Source: Streptomyces fumanus
GTDB taxonomy: Bacteria > Actinomycetota > Actinomycetes > Streptomycetales > Streptomycetaceae
NCBI RefSeq assembly: GCF_014655295.1
Contig: NZ_BNBI01000001.1
Span: 806,001 to 870,000 of the forward strand
DNA length: 64,000 bases
Reading direction: 5' to 3'
Shown: in pieces, positions 1 to 7,144 of the stretch
How positions within the stretch are numbered: position 1 is the first letter of the stretch
Layout of the letters: each line of letters begins with the position of its first letter
Notes under the pieces: generated by a model
Told to the model about the DNA's origin: nothing
Database searches by the model: none
The model's input: the letters and a program-made list of their open reading frames with translations, nothing else
Translations under genes and position numbers: made by a program

Positions 1-1
1 T

Positions 2-532
2 CGCGCTCACCCCGGCCTGGTCGCGGTCATGCTCAACTCCGCGCGCGCCCGGGATCGCTCGCACTACGAGAACTTCCAGCACTTCCACTCGGCCCTGTAC
101 CGCGAGGTCGAGTCGACCTCCGTCACACCGTTCTCCGCCCGCGCCCGGGAGCGGGGCCTGCACGCGGTGATCGTCGCCCTCGCCCGCATCTTGATCCCGG
201 CTGCTCGACCCAACGAGGCCGCCGGCAGGGTCGAGTCCTACGTGGACGTCCTGCAGGGGCGCATCAAGTGCCTGCTGCTGGATCGCGTCGCGGCCGTCGC
301 ACCGGAGGAGACCGACGCGGTACGGCAGGGCTTCGACGAGTTCGTCGAGTGGTGGCGCAAGGAAGCCAGCAACCACAGTGGCCTGCTCTTCGAACCGAAG
401 CGGGGCAGCCGTGCCCCTTCGCTCCTCAAGGCGTACGACGACGAGACCGAGGACGCCGAGGCGTGGCCCACGCTCTGGAGCCTGCGAGACGTCGATGCCG
501 AGTCCGCCCTGTTCATGGAGGGAACCCGATGA
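2..532 (+). CDS. drmA: DrmA-like helicase, C-terminal fragment (DISARM-type), cut by the left edge
   Basis: The reading frame is open from base 2, so this is the 3' end of a larger gene that begins outside the window. The visible 177 or so residues contain GLVAVMLNSARARDRSHYEN followed by a FHSALYREVESTSVTPFSAR segment. I recognise this pattern from the far C-terminal part of DrmA, the large SNF2/DEAD-like helicase of DISARM anti-phage systems. The stop codon overlaps the ATG of the next gene (ATGA at 529), so the two are translationally coupled, as expected for the DrmA-DrmB partners that form a DNA-binding complex in characterised DISARM systems. The helicase motifs themselves lie off the edge, so the assignment rests on this tail and on the neighbouring DrmB. 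It could also be the helicase of a related system that shares the DrmA/DrmB pair. Confidence 0.65.
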   Translation, partial: RAHPGLVAVMLNSARARDRSHYENFQHFHSALYREVESTSVTPFSARARERGLHAVIVALARILIPAARPNEAAGRVESYVDVLQGRIKCLLLDRVAAVAPEETDAVRQGFDEFVEWWRKEASNHSGLLFEPKRGSRAPSLLKAYDDETEDAEAWPTLWSLRDVDAESALFMEGTR

Positions 533-2394
533 CCCCGCCCCCCGCCCGTCGCCGTCGGACCGGAGCGAACGGCAGCACGCCCACGCACAACCTGCCGCGA
601 CGCGGCGCGGTCCGCCGGGCCCAGGCCATCACCACGTACGGTGTCGGCTCGCTCATCGCCGTCGATCACGAGTCCTTCATCGTCTCGGGCCTGGACGAGG
701 CCGACCGGAGCTGGAACGGGGACGAGGCCCCGCGGATCTACGAGCGGCGCCTGGCCCGCCTGCTGGAGGTCGACTGCTTCAGGCTGCCACCGGCGTCGGA
801 CGACACCAGCAAGGACGGCCTCCGGGTCCGCCGCTTCCCGCTGATGCACTCGTGCCCCGAGTGCAACGAACTCCAGCTCCATCGCGACTTCAACCCGCCC
901 GCCGGTCGCAGCGTGTGCGGCACGTGCGAGGTGGACCTCGTCCCCTCCCGTTTCGTGGTGGCCTGCGAGGCCGGTCACCTCGACGAGTTCCCCTACTGGC
1001 AGTGGGTGCACCGCTCCACCGACCGAGGTTCCACGACAGGCGGGCGGTGCGGGGGAAAGCTCAGGCTGCGCACGTCGGGCCGTACGTCCTCGCTCCGCTC
1101 CATCATCGTCTCCTGCACCTGCGGGCAGGCACCCGAAGTGTCCATGGAGGGCTCCTTCCGCAGGAAGGCGCTCAAGGACCTGGGGCTCACCTGTCGGGGC
1201 GCCCGTCCGTGGCTCGGTTCCGCCGTCCCGTCGAAGGGTTGCGGACTCCCCCTGCGCACGCTGCAGCGTGGTTCCTCGTCGGTGTGGCAGCCGGTGCTGA
1301 AGTCGGCCCTGTCCATCCCGCCGTGGAGCCACAGGCGGGAGGATCCGCTCGCCGGGCACTGGGAGAAACTGCGGAAGTACGAAGACCGTGACCGCATCCA
1401 CGCCTACCTCGATGCCGTGTTCGACGAGCCATGGCCTCTTTCCGTGGACGAGGTGATGGAGTTGCTCGACGCGGAACGCGAGGAAGACCCCGTCGACGGC
1501 GCCACCCCCGCCTTCGACCACCGCTACCGCGCCCTGCGCAACAAGGAGTACGAGCGTCTTAGGGCCGGGAACGACGAGAGTGAGCAGTCCCGCGACGAAC
1601 AGTTCGTGTGCGAGACCCCGCTGGGCGACCAGAGCGTGCTCGGTCCGCTCGGCATCACCGGCCCGATGCTGGTGAAGAAGCTCCGCGAAGTGCGTGCCCT
1701 TAAGGCGTTCACCCGCCTCGTCGACGCCGAGTCGACGACCGACGCGAAGGAGATGCCGCTCTCCGAGAAGGCCCTGCGCTGGCTTCCGGCCATGGAGGTC
1801 CGCGGCGAAGGAGTCTTCCTCCGCCTGGACGAGAATCGATTGGCCACCTGGGAGAAGGCGACGGCGGTCGCGGCGCGGGTCGAGCGGATGCGCACCGCTC
1901 ACCAGCGGGTGCTGGACGAGCGGGCCGACGACCCGGGTCGGGCCGCGCCGTCCCCGGCGACCCCTCGCATGGTGCTGCTGCACACGCTGGCCCACGTCCT
2001 CATCAACGAATGGAGCCTGGAGGCGGGCTACCCGGCCGCTTCCCTGCGTGAGCGTCTGTACGCCGCCGACGACATGGCCGGGGTGCTCGTCTACACGGCC
2101 ACGAGCGACTCGGCGGGCAGCCTCGGCGGCCTCGTCGCACAGGGCGAGCCGCGGCTTCTGGACCGCACAGTGCGTTCGGCGTTGCGTCGCGCCGCTTGGT
2201 GCTCCGCCGACCCGCTCTGCATGGAGGCCGAGGCGTCGGGCACCAACGGGACGAATCTCGCCGCCTGCCACGCCTGCGTGATGCTCCCCGAGACGAGCTG
2301 CGAGCACAACAACATCCTCCTCGACCGCGCGCTGCTGGTGGGTACGCCGGCAGATCCCGCCGTGGGTTTCTTCGAGTCCGTCCTGGAGAACTGA
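529..2394 (+). CDS. drmB: DrmB-like protein with DUF1998 domain (DISARM-type)
   Basis: The 621-residue protein starts at an ATG that overlaps the upstream stop and is preceded by GGAGGG. The N-terminal region has the DrmB pattern RRAQAITTYGVGSLIAVDHE followed by SFIVSGLDEAD. A zinc-ribbon-like block follows near residues 107-150 (CPECNE, then CGTCEVD, then VVACEAGHLDEFPY). The C-terminus carries DUF1998 features: HTLAHVLINEW, a SAGSLGGLV segment, and clustered cysteines (CSADPLC, AACHACVMLPETSC). In DISARM, DrmB partners the DrmA helicase; the complex binds phage DNA and the locus also encodes a methyltransferase and usually DrmC. No drmC (phospholipase D family) follows here; the next genes are a HATPase on the other strand and a WhiJ-like module. 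The rest of the system, if present, must lie to the left. Confidence 0.85.
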   Translation: MTPPPARRRRTGANGSTPTHNLPRRGAVRRAQAITTYGVGSLIAVDHESFIVSGLDEADRSWNGDEAPRIYERRLARLLEVDCFRLPPASDDTSKDGLRVRRFPLMHSCPECNELQLHRDFNPPAGRSVCGTCEVDLVPSRFVVACEAGHLDEFPYWQWVHRSTDRGSTTGGRCGGKLRLRTSGRTSSLRSIIVSCTCGQAPEVSMEGSFRRKALKDLGLTCRGARPWLGSAVPSKGCGLPLRTLQRGSSSVWQPVLKSALSIPPWSHRREDPLAGHWEKLRKYEDRDRIHAYLDAVFDEPWPLSVDEVMELLDAEREEDPVDGATPAFDHRYRALRNKEYERLRAGNDESEQSRDEQFVCETPLGDQSVLGPLGITGPMLVKKLREVRALKAFTRLVDAESTTDAKEMPLSEKALRWLPAMEVRGEGVFLRLDENRLATWEKATAVAARVERMRTAHQRVLDERADDPGRAAPSPATPRMVLLHTLAHVLINEWSLEAGYPAASLRERLYAADDMAGVLVYTATSDSAGSLGGLVAQGEPRLLDRTVRSALRRAAWCSADPLCMEAEASGTNGTNLAACHACVMLPETSCEHNNILLDRALLVGTPADPAVGFFESVLEN

Positions 2395-2412
2395 CCCTCA
2401 CCGCGCTCCCGG

Positions 2413-3069
2413 TCACCTGTGGACGACCGACGTGCGGCTGTCGAACCGCATCTGCGCCCGGTCCAGGACGTCGTCCGCGTCGCGGCCGTGCGCGTCGAGC
2501 CAGTGGAGGAGGTCGGCGATGACGGAGATCGCCGCCTCCTCCGCCTCGGCGACTCTCAGCCTGCCGAGCCAGGAGCGGTCCGGCGGACCCCCGGTACGGT
2601 AGAGGTCGATCACCGTCTGGGCCCGTGACGTCCACGGCCCCCTGTCGTGCTCCTCACCGGGCTCGGGTACGGCAGGGAGTTCGCACCACGTGACCTTGTG
2701 ATCGGCGAAGAGATGAACGCCCCAGCGATCGCTCATGGCCGCGACGAGCCCCATGCCTCGACCGTTCTCCGCATCGACGTCCGCGGACACGAGGGTGGGC
2801 AGCGCGCGGGTGTCCGGGTCATGGACCTCGATGCGCAGGAACGCACCGTTCATCAGCAGCGCGAGGGTCGTCGGCGTTCCGACGCCGACGTGACCGATGA
2901 CATTGGCCACCAGCTCGCTCACGCAGAGCTGCGCCTCGTCCGCCAACTGCGGCAGTCCCCACCTGTCCAGTCGCGCCCGTACCGCTCGGCGCAGATCCGC
3001 GACCTCCTGCTCCAGGGCCACGAACTCCATGACCCATGGCGTCCACCCCGCACACGTACTCGGAATCAC
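2413..3069 (-). CDS. ATP-binding regulatory protein (HATPase_c_2, anti-sigma-factor-kinase-like)
   Basis: I start this 218-residue protein at a GTG (3069) because GGAGG lies 6 bases upstream; longer upstream starts lack a ribosome-binding site. Residues about 20-120 form a GHKL/HATPase fold: an N-box (ELVANVIGH), a D-box with HDPDTRALP, and a G-box (GRGMGLVAAMSDRWG). This is the RsbW/SpoIIAB-like class that is very abundant in Streptomyces and usually sits beside XRE-DUF5753 and DUF397 genes. The gene is divergent from exactly such a pair, with 195 bp between them. After the ATPase domain there is a further C-terminal stretch of about 80 residues (acidic, with WLGRLRVAEAEEAAISVIAD) that I do not recognise. 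A role in sigma-factor or transcription-factor control is inferred; the partner is not identifiable here. Confidence 0.75.
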   Translation of the reverse strand: MIPSTCAGWTPWVMEFVALEQEVADLRRAVRARLDRWGLPQLADEAQLCVSELVANVIGHVGVGTPTTLALLMNGAFLRIEVHDPDTRALPTLVSADVDAENGRGMGLVAAMSDRWGVHLFADHKVTWCELPAVPEPGEEHDRGPWTSRAQTVIDLYRTGGPPDRSWLGRLRVAEAEEAAISVIADLLHWLDAHGRDADDVLDRAQMRFDSRTSVVHR

Positions 3070-3264
3070 CCAAGACCTCCGTCGCTCACCGGTCCGTATC
3101 GACGGAGCCGCGAAGCAACCCCGCACCGATCGTCCTGCTCCGCCAGGATGACGGGAGCGAATCTCGCCGTGCAATGTGCACAACGGGATTCCCACCAACG
3201 GATGACTGGCGCGGCGCGGCTCCCGCCACCCAGACTGAGAGCCGTTCCGCACAAGGGAGTTCCG

Positions 3265-4113
3265 ATGGCCGGATCACCGACGGCACGCCGCCGTCGTCTC
3301 TCCATCGAGCTGAAGAAGCTCCGGGAGAAGAACGCGCTGACCTGCGCCCAAGTGGGCGCCGCGCTGGACTGGAGCGGTTCCAAGGTCAACCGTATGGAGA
3401 CCGGCAGCGGGCGGGTCCAACCGTCGGACGTCGACGCCCTGTGCCGCTTCTACGGCACCACGGACGAGCTGCGCGAGTTCCTCAAGTCGCTGGCCCGACA
3501 GGCCAAGACGCGAGGCTGGTGGCAGGTGCACGGGTCCGGAGTGCCGGAGTGGTTCTCGATCTACATCGGCCTGGAGCAGGACGCCTCCACGCTCCGGCAG
3601 TACCAGTGCGAGGTGCTACCGGGCCTTCTCCAGACCGAGTCGTACGCGCGTGAGCTGCACACCTGCGGCTCGTACTTGCCTCCCGAGGACATCGATCGCG
3701 CTGTACGCGTGCGCCTGGAACGTCAGACGATGCTCGACTCCCCGGACGCTCCGGACTGCTGGTTCATCGTGAGCGAGGGCGCGGTACGGAGAGTGATCGG
3801 CGATCGGGAGCTGATGCGGGCCCAACTGGAGCACGTGCTGGTCGCCGTGGAGCGACCGAGCGTGACGTTCCAGGTGCTCCCCTTCGACGCCGGTACCTGT
3901 CCGACCACCGGCTCCTTCACCATGCTGGGCTTCCCCGATCCGGAGGACCCGGACATCGTCTACCGGGACGGCATCACCGACGCGATGTACTTGGAGGGCG
4001 AGCCGCATGTCCGCGAGTACACCCGAGCGTTCGACGAGCTGCGGGCCTCGGCCCTGAGCCCCCGGCGGAGTGTTCAGTTGATCAGGAACGTGGTGAAGGA
4101 GAGCACACAGTGA
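3265..4113 (+). CDS. WhiJ-like XRE transcriptional regulator with DUF5753 domain
   Basis: The 282-residue protein is chosen to start at ATG 3265, six bases after a GGGAG ribosome-binding site. Residues about 10-75 are a helix-turn-helix of the XRE type (LSIELKKLREKNALTCAQVG, then WSGSKVNRMETG). The remaining 200 residues are DUF5753 (YQCEVLPGLLQTESYAREL, RLERQTMLD, VTFQVLPFDAGT, SFTMLGFPDPEDPDIVY). This architecture, next to a DUF397 gene and a HATPase gene, is the Streptomyces WhiJ/AbaA-like module, in which the XRE protein represses and the small DUF397 protein modulates it. The stop codon overlaps the DUF397 start (GTGA at 4110). The 195-bp divergent gap to the HATPase gene probably holds shared promoters. 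Confidence 0.85.
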   Translation: MAGSPTARRRRLSIELKKLREKNALTCAQVGAALDWSGSKVNRMETGSGRVQPSDVDALCRFYGTTDELREFLKSLARQAKTRGWWQVHGSGVPEWFSIYIGLEQDASTLRQYQCEVLPGLLQTESYARELHTCGSYLPPEDIDRAVRVRLERQTMLDSPDAPDCWFIVSEGAVRRVIGDRELMRAQLEHVLVAVERPSVTFQVLPFDAGTCPTTGSFTMLGFPDPEDPDIVYRDGITDAMYLEGEPHVREYTRAFDELRASALSPRRSVQLIRNVVKESTQ

Positions 4114-4328
4114 ACAGCGACGATCTCGACGGTGAGCGACCCCTCGCCTGGTTCACCTCCTCCTACAGCAACGGCGCCGGCGGCGAATGTGTCGAGGGCG
4201 CCGACGACGGCGACCGAATATTCCTGCGCGACACGAAGATCGGCGACGCACTCGTCACGGTCGTGGGGGCACCGGCATGGCACTCCTTCACGCACGCGAT
4301 ACGCCAAGGCTGGCCGACGCCCCCCTGA
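4110..4328 (+). CDS. DUF397 protein (partner of the WhiJ-like regulator)
   Basis: This 72-residue protein has the DUF397 hallmarks: AWFTSSYSNGAGGECVEGAD near the N-terminus (the typical W-x-x-S-S-x-S-x-x-x-G-x-C-V pattern), then FLRDTKIGD and a final PAWHSFTHAIRQG. It begins with a GTG that overlaps the stop of the XRE-DUF5753 gene, so it is translationally coupled to it. Family members act together with the adjacent XRE regulator; overexpression of some is growth-inhibitory and they have been compared to toxin-antitoxin partners. The precise target here is unknown. Confidence 0.85.
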   Translation: MNSDDLDGERPLAWFTSSYSNGAGGECVEGADDGDRIFLRDTKIGDALVTVVGAPAWHSFTHAIRQGWPTPP

Positions 4329-4407
4329 CCGGCGACGCGACGGCCTAGGCGCGGCCGGCGAGAACCTGTAGGACACTCCAACCAGGACCGAGGAGACCGA
4401 GGAGCAG

Positions 4408-4710
4408 ATGATCGTGGGCGCACAGCAGGTCCAGGCGGACGTTCACGCACCATTGCCGTTGAGGACCATCGGCGACATAAGAGCCGCTCTGCGATCCGGT
4501 CACGGGTTCCCGGGCGACCGGGAGACCTTCGAAGAGGATCTCCAACGCGCCCTGGAGTCGTCGTCGGAGACCGACCTCAAGGCCGTGGCCACGGTGATCG
4601 TCGACTACCGCGGCAGGATCCGCCTGTACCAGGATCCCGACTTCGACATCGCCGTCCAGGAGGGCATCGACCTGGCGACACGCCTCAAACGGGAAGACGG
4701 CAACCCGTGA
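4408..4710 (+). CDS. Small acidic protein, possibly DUF6247-like antitoxin partner
   Basis: The 100-residue protein starts at ATG 4408 after a GAGGAG site. The N-terminus has PLPLRTIGDIRAALRSG, similar to what I recall of the DUF6247 family; the rest is a mixed alpha/beta, acidic sequence (ETFEEDLQRALESSSETDL, then VIVDYRGRIRLYQDPDFD). Its stop codon overlaps the GTG of the following 94-residue gene. A small acidic protein directly upstream of, and coupled to, a small basic protein is the usual layout of a type II toxin-antitoxin pair, but there is no motif that proves it. The family assignment is a weak recollection. Confidence 0.5.
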   Translation: MIVGAQQVQADVHAPLPLRTIGDIRAALRSGHGFPGDRETFEEDLQRALESSSETDLKAVATVIVDYRGRIRLYQDPDFDIAVQEGIDLATRLKREDGNP

Positions 4711-4991
4711 GCGGCGTCATCGCGGCCGTGACCGTACGAGCCGCCCAGCGGGCGAAAGAACTCGGCGCGGACCAGGCGTTGGAGGCGTTACGGCACGAAC
4801 TGGAGATGCTCCCGCGACTCGGCGTACTGCTCGGGCCGTCCCGTCCGGACGGGGTGGAGGTACGCAAGACCAGGATCGAGCCCGCGGGCGGCGTCCCGGG
4901 ACTGGCCGTGGCGTACGTGTACACACCGGCACCCCCACCTCCGACGGTCGCCATCACCTCGGTGACCCCGGACGACGGCGTTCCCGAATAG
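4707..4991 (+). CDS. Small protein, possible ParE/RelE-like toxin
   Basis: This 94-residue product begins at a GTG overlapping the upstream stop codon (GTGA). It has an N-terminal helical part (AAQRAKELGADQALEALRHELEM cut short here as residues 10-33) followed by strand-like segments VEVRKTRIEPAG, GLAVAYVYTPAP and TVAITSVTPDD. Two helices followed by a small sheet ending in a VxxxxVTPD-type strand resembles the RelE/ParE fold, but no catalytic residues can be identified confidently. Its location, last in a two-gene coupled unit within an accessory region, supports a toxin-like role only by inference. Confidence 0.4.
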   Translation: MSGVIAAVTVRAAQRAKELGADQALEALRHELEMLPRLGVLLGPSRPDGVEVRKTRIEPAGGVPGLAVAYVYTPAPPPPTVAITSVTPDDGVPE

Positions 4992-5140
4992 GTCGGGCAC
5001 ATCCCCACCCTGGGCGTGGAATCGGCCGCCGAGCCGACGAGGCGACGGCTCCCGCCGCGCAGCCGCTGAGGAGCCCCAGGACAGCGGTGAGACAGGGCAC
5101 TCCGACGGCGGGGACCGCTCGGCGGTATGACATCTGCCGG

Positions 5141-5515
5141 CTAGTCCGTCGTCTCGTGGCGGGACACCGCCGCCAGGTCGTCGAACGTGCGATGGAGGAC
5201 GGTGCGGCGCTCGGTCTTGTAGGCCGGTGAAGGGTCGAGGTCGTCGATGGTGGCCTCCCAGACGGCCATGAACGTCTTCTTCCAGCCCTCGATCACCTCC
5301 GGGGCCGGCAGGCCGGTGGCGTAACCGGCGTGGGCGAGGGTGTGGAGGAGTTCGAGGTCGCAGGGTACGGCGACACCCCAGTACTCGTCGGGTTCCAGGG
5401 CCACGGGGTCACCGGACATCGCGTCGGTGACCTCGGTGACGAGGCGGTCGATGACCGCCGACAGGTGATCCAGTGCCGTATCGCTCTCGAAGTTGCCGCT
5501 GCCCCATGTGCCCAT
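5141..5515 (-). CDS. DUF4259 domain protein
   Basis: The 124-residue protein opens with MGTWGSGNFESDTALDHLS, the diagnostic start of the DUF4259 family, whose members are small cytoplasmic proteins of unknown function common in actinomycetes. The rest is helical (LLHTLAHAGYATGLPAPEVI, TFMAVWEATIDDLDPSP). The ATG follows a weak G-rich site and the gene stands alone, with about 100 bp to the next gene on the same strand. I see no catalytic motif. Family recognition is good; function is not known. Confidence 0.8.
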   Translation of the reverse strand: MGTWGSGNFESDTALDHLSAVIDRLVTEVTDAMSGDPVALEPDEYWGVAVPCDLELLHTLAHAGYATGLPAPEVIEGWKKTFMAVWEATIDDLDPSPAYKTERRTVLHRTFDDLAAVSRHETTD

Positions 5516-5617
5516 GTGGTCCCCCGCCGGGTGTTTCGTTGTCTCCGGGGCTCATCAAAGCAGGGCGTACTGACATCGGGGCGCCGCCGCCGGGGCAGGG
5601 CGACGCCCCGGGGCGGG

Positions 5618-6091
5618 TCAGCCGAACATGCCCGGCTCGTAACCCCCCGCCGGCTGGCGGGCGATGACGTTGACGCGGTTGTACGCGTTGATGAGGGCGA
5701 TGAGGGAGACGAGGGCGGCGAGTTGGTCGTCGTCGTAGTGCTTGGCGGCGTTGGACCACGCCTCGTCGGTGATGCCGGTGGCGGCGTCGGCTATGCGGGT
5801 GCCCTGTTCGGTGAGTTCGAGGGCGGCGCGTTCGGCGTCGGTGAAGACGGTGGCCTCGCGCCAGGCGGCGATGAGGTTGAGGCGTACCGGGGTCTCGCCG
5901 GCGTGGGCGGCGTCCTTGGTGTGCATGTCGGTGCAGAAGCCGCAGCCGTTGATCTGGCTGGCGCGGATCTTCACCAGTTCCTGGGTGGTGTGGGGCAGGG
6001 ACGAGTCCGTGAGGACCTTGCCCGCCGCCTGGAAGTGGCCGAACAGCTTGCGGGTGACCGGGTTGGCGAAGAGGTCGATGCGGGCTTCCAT
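5618..6091 (-). CDS. Carboxymuconolactone decarboxylase / AhpD-like peroxidase family protein
   Basis: The 157-residue protein carries the AhpD core: ELVKIRASQINGCGFCTDMH, with a redox CxxC (Cys50, Cys53), His57 and an upstream Glu that form the proton-relay pattern of AhpD-type alkylhydroperoxidases. The remaining sequence is all-helical (TPVRLNLIAAWREATVFTD, AERAALELTEQGTRI, YDDDQLAALVSLIALINAYN). Family members reduce hydroperoxides or serve as disulfide reductases in oxidative defence. The ATG is preceded by GGAGGAG. It is followed by an alpha/beta hydrolase gene on the same strand, 93 bp away from that gene's stop; they may share a stress role but I cannot show an operon. Confidence 0.85.
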   Translation of the reverse strand: MEARIDLFANPVTRKLFGHFQAAGKVLTDSSLPHTTQELVKIRASQINGCGFCTDMHTKDAAHAGETPVRLNLIAAWREATVFTDAERAALELTEQGTRIADAATGITDEAWSNAAKHYDDDQLAALVSLIALINAYNRVNVIARQPAGGYEPGMFG

Positions 6092-6184
6092 GGGTTCTCC
6101 TCCGGGGTGGTGCGCGTACGTCGTCGAAGTGCTTACGCAGCTATGACGGAGGGGCGGGCGGAAGTGTGACAGGTACGGCGGAAT

Positions 6185-7069
6185 TCAGTGGTGCGGCCTT
6201 CTGGTGAGGAGGTGCTGGAGGGCCTTTGTCGTGGTTTCCGGCTGTTCGTCCAGGAGCCAGTGGCCCGCGTCGCTCAGCATGGTGAGTTCGGCCTGGGGGA
6301 TGTGGGCGGCCAGTTCGGTGGCGATGCGGGGGGCGAGGTAGGGGTCCTTGCGGCCCCAGATGACGGCCGTGGGACAGGTGATCCCGGTGAGGCGGGCGCG
6401 GAGTTCGGGGCGGGGGGAGGTGCGGTAGTCGGCGAAGAAGCGGAGGAGCCAGCGGCTGCCGCCGGGGGTGTTCATCCAGTCGACGTAGGCGCTGAGGGTC
6501 GCCGGGTCGAGGTGGCCGGCGTGCAGGAGGGGCGCGAGGGAGCGGCGGTGCAGTCCGGCGAAGGGCAGGCGGCGGGCGAGGGAGCGCAGGACGGGGGTGC
6601 GGCCGGCGAGGGTGAGAAAGGAGAAGACGGCGTACCAGGGGCGGGAGAAGGAGGACTGGGCGCGGCTGTTGAGGATGGCCAGGCGGCGTACGCGCTCGGG
6701 GTGGGTCTGGGTGAAGCCGAGGGCGAGGAAGCCGCCGTAGTCGTGGCCGAAGAGGTTGACCGACGGGATGCCGAGGGCGTCCAGGAAGCGGCCGACGCGG
6801 GCGACCTCGGTGTCGTAGTCGAAGGGGAGGTGCGAGGGGCGGTCGGAGGCGCCCCAGCCGAGGAGGTCCGGGGCGATGACGCGGTGGGTGCGGGCGAGGA
6901 CCGGGATCTGGTGGCGCCAGCAGAGGTGGTTGGCCGGGTAGCCGTGCAGGAGAAGGATCGGTTCGGCGTCGGGGGGGCCGGACTCCCAGTACGCGATGCG
7001 CGCGCCGCCGTCCACCGTGGCCTTGCGGAGCGGGGCGCTGGGCGGCCTGCCGGGGTTCTCGCTGGTCAT
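6185..7069 (-). CDS. Alpha/beta hydrolase (haloalkane dehalogenase / epoxide hydrolase-like)
   Basis: I choose the ATG at 7069 (294 residues) because GAGGAG lies just upstream. The fold is clear: oxyanion motif HGYPANH, APDLLGWGASDRP, the nucleophile elbow GHDYGG, and late acid/histidine segments (WGRKDPYLAPR, SDAGHW). The nucleophile is aspartate rather than serine, which is the signature of the dehalogenase and epoxide-hydrolase branch, in which Asp forms an ester intermediate. The catalytic His is in SDAGHWLLDE. The substrate cannot be told from sequence; detoxification of epoxides or halogenated compounds is an inference. It stands between the AhpD-like gene and a glycosyltransferase on the same strand. 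Confidence 0.85.
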   Translation of the reverse strand: MTSENPGRPPSAPLRKATVDGGARIAYWESGPPDAEPILLLHGYPANHLCWRHQIPVLARTHRVIAPDLLGWGASDRPSHLPFDYDTEVARVGRFLDALGIPSVNLFGHDYGGFLALGFTQTHPERVRRLAILNSRAQSSFSRPWYAVFSFLTLAGRTPVLRSLARRLPFAGLHRRSLAPLLHAGHLDPATLSAYVDWMNTPGGSRWLLRFFADYRTSPRPELRARLTGITCPTAVIWGRKDPYLAPRIATELAAHIPQAELTMLSDAGHWLLDEQPETTTKALQHLLTRRPHH

Positions 7070-7144
7070 GGGTCTCCTCGTCGTCGTGGCCCGCGGGGCC
7101 GGGCCTGTCCGGAGCAACGACGGACGGCGGTCATGCGCACGCGG

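Noticed and set aside
2413..3069. The gene after drmB as drmC
   Set aside because: It is on the opposite strand and has a HATPase fold with N- and G-boxes; no phospholipase D HKD motif is present.
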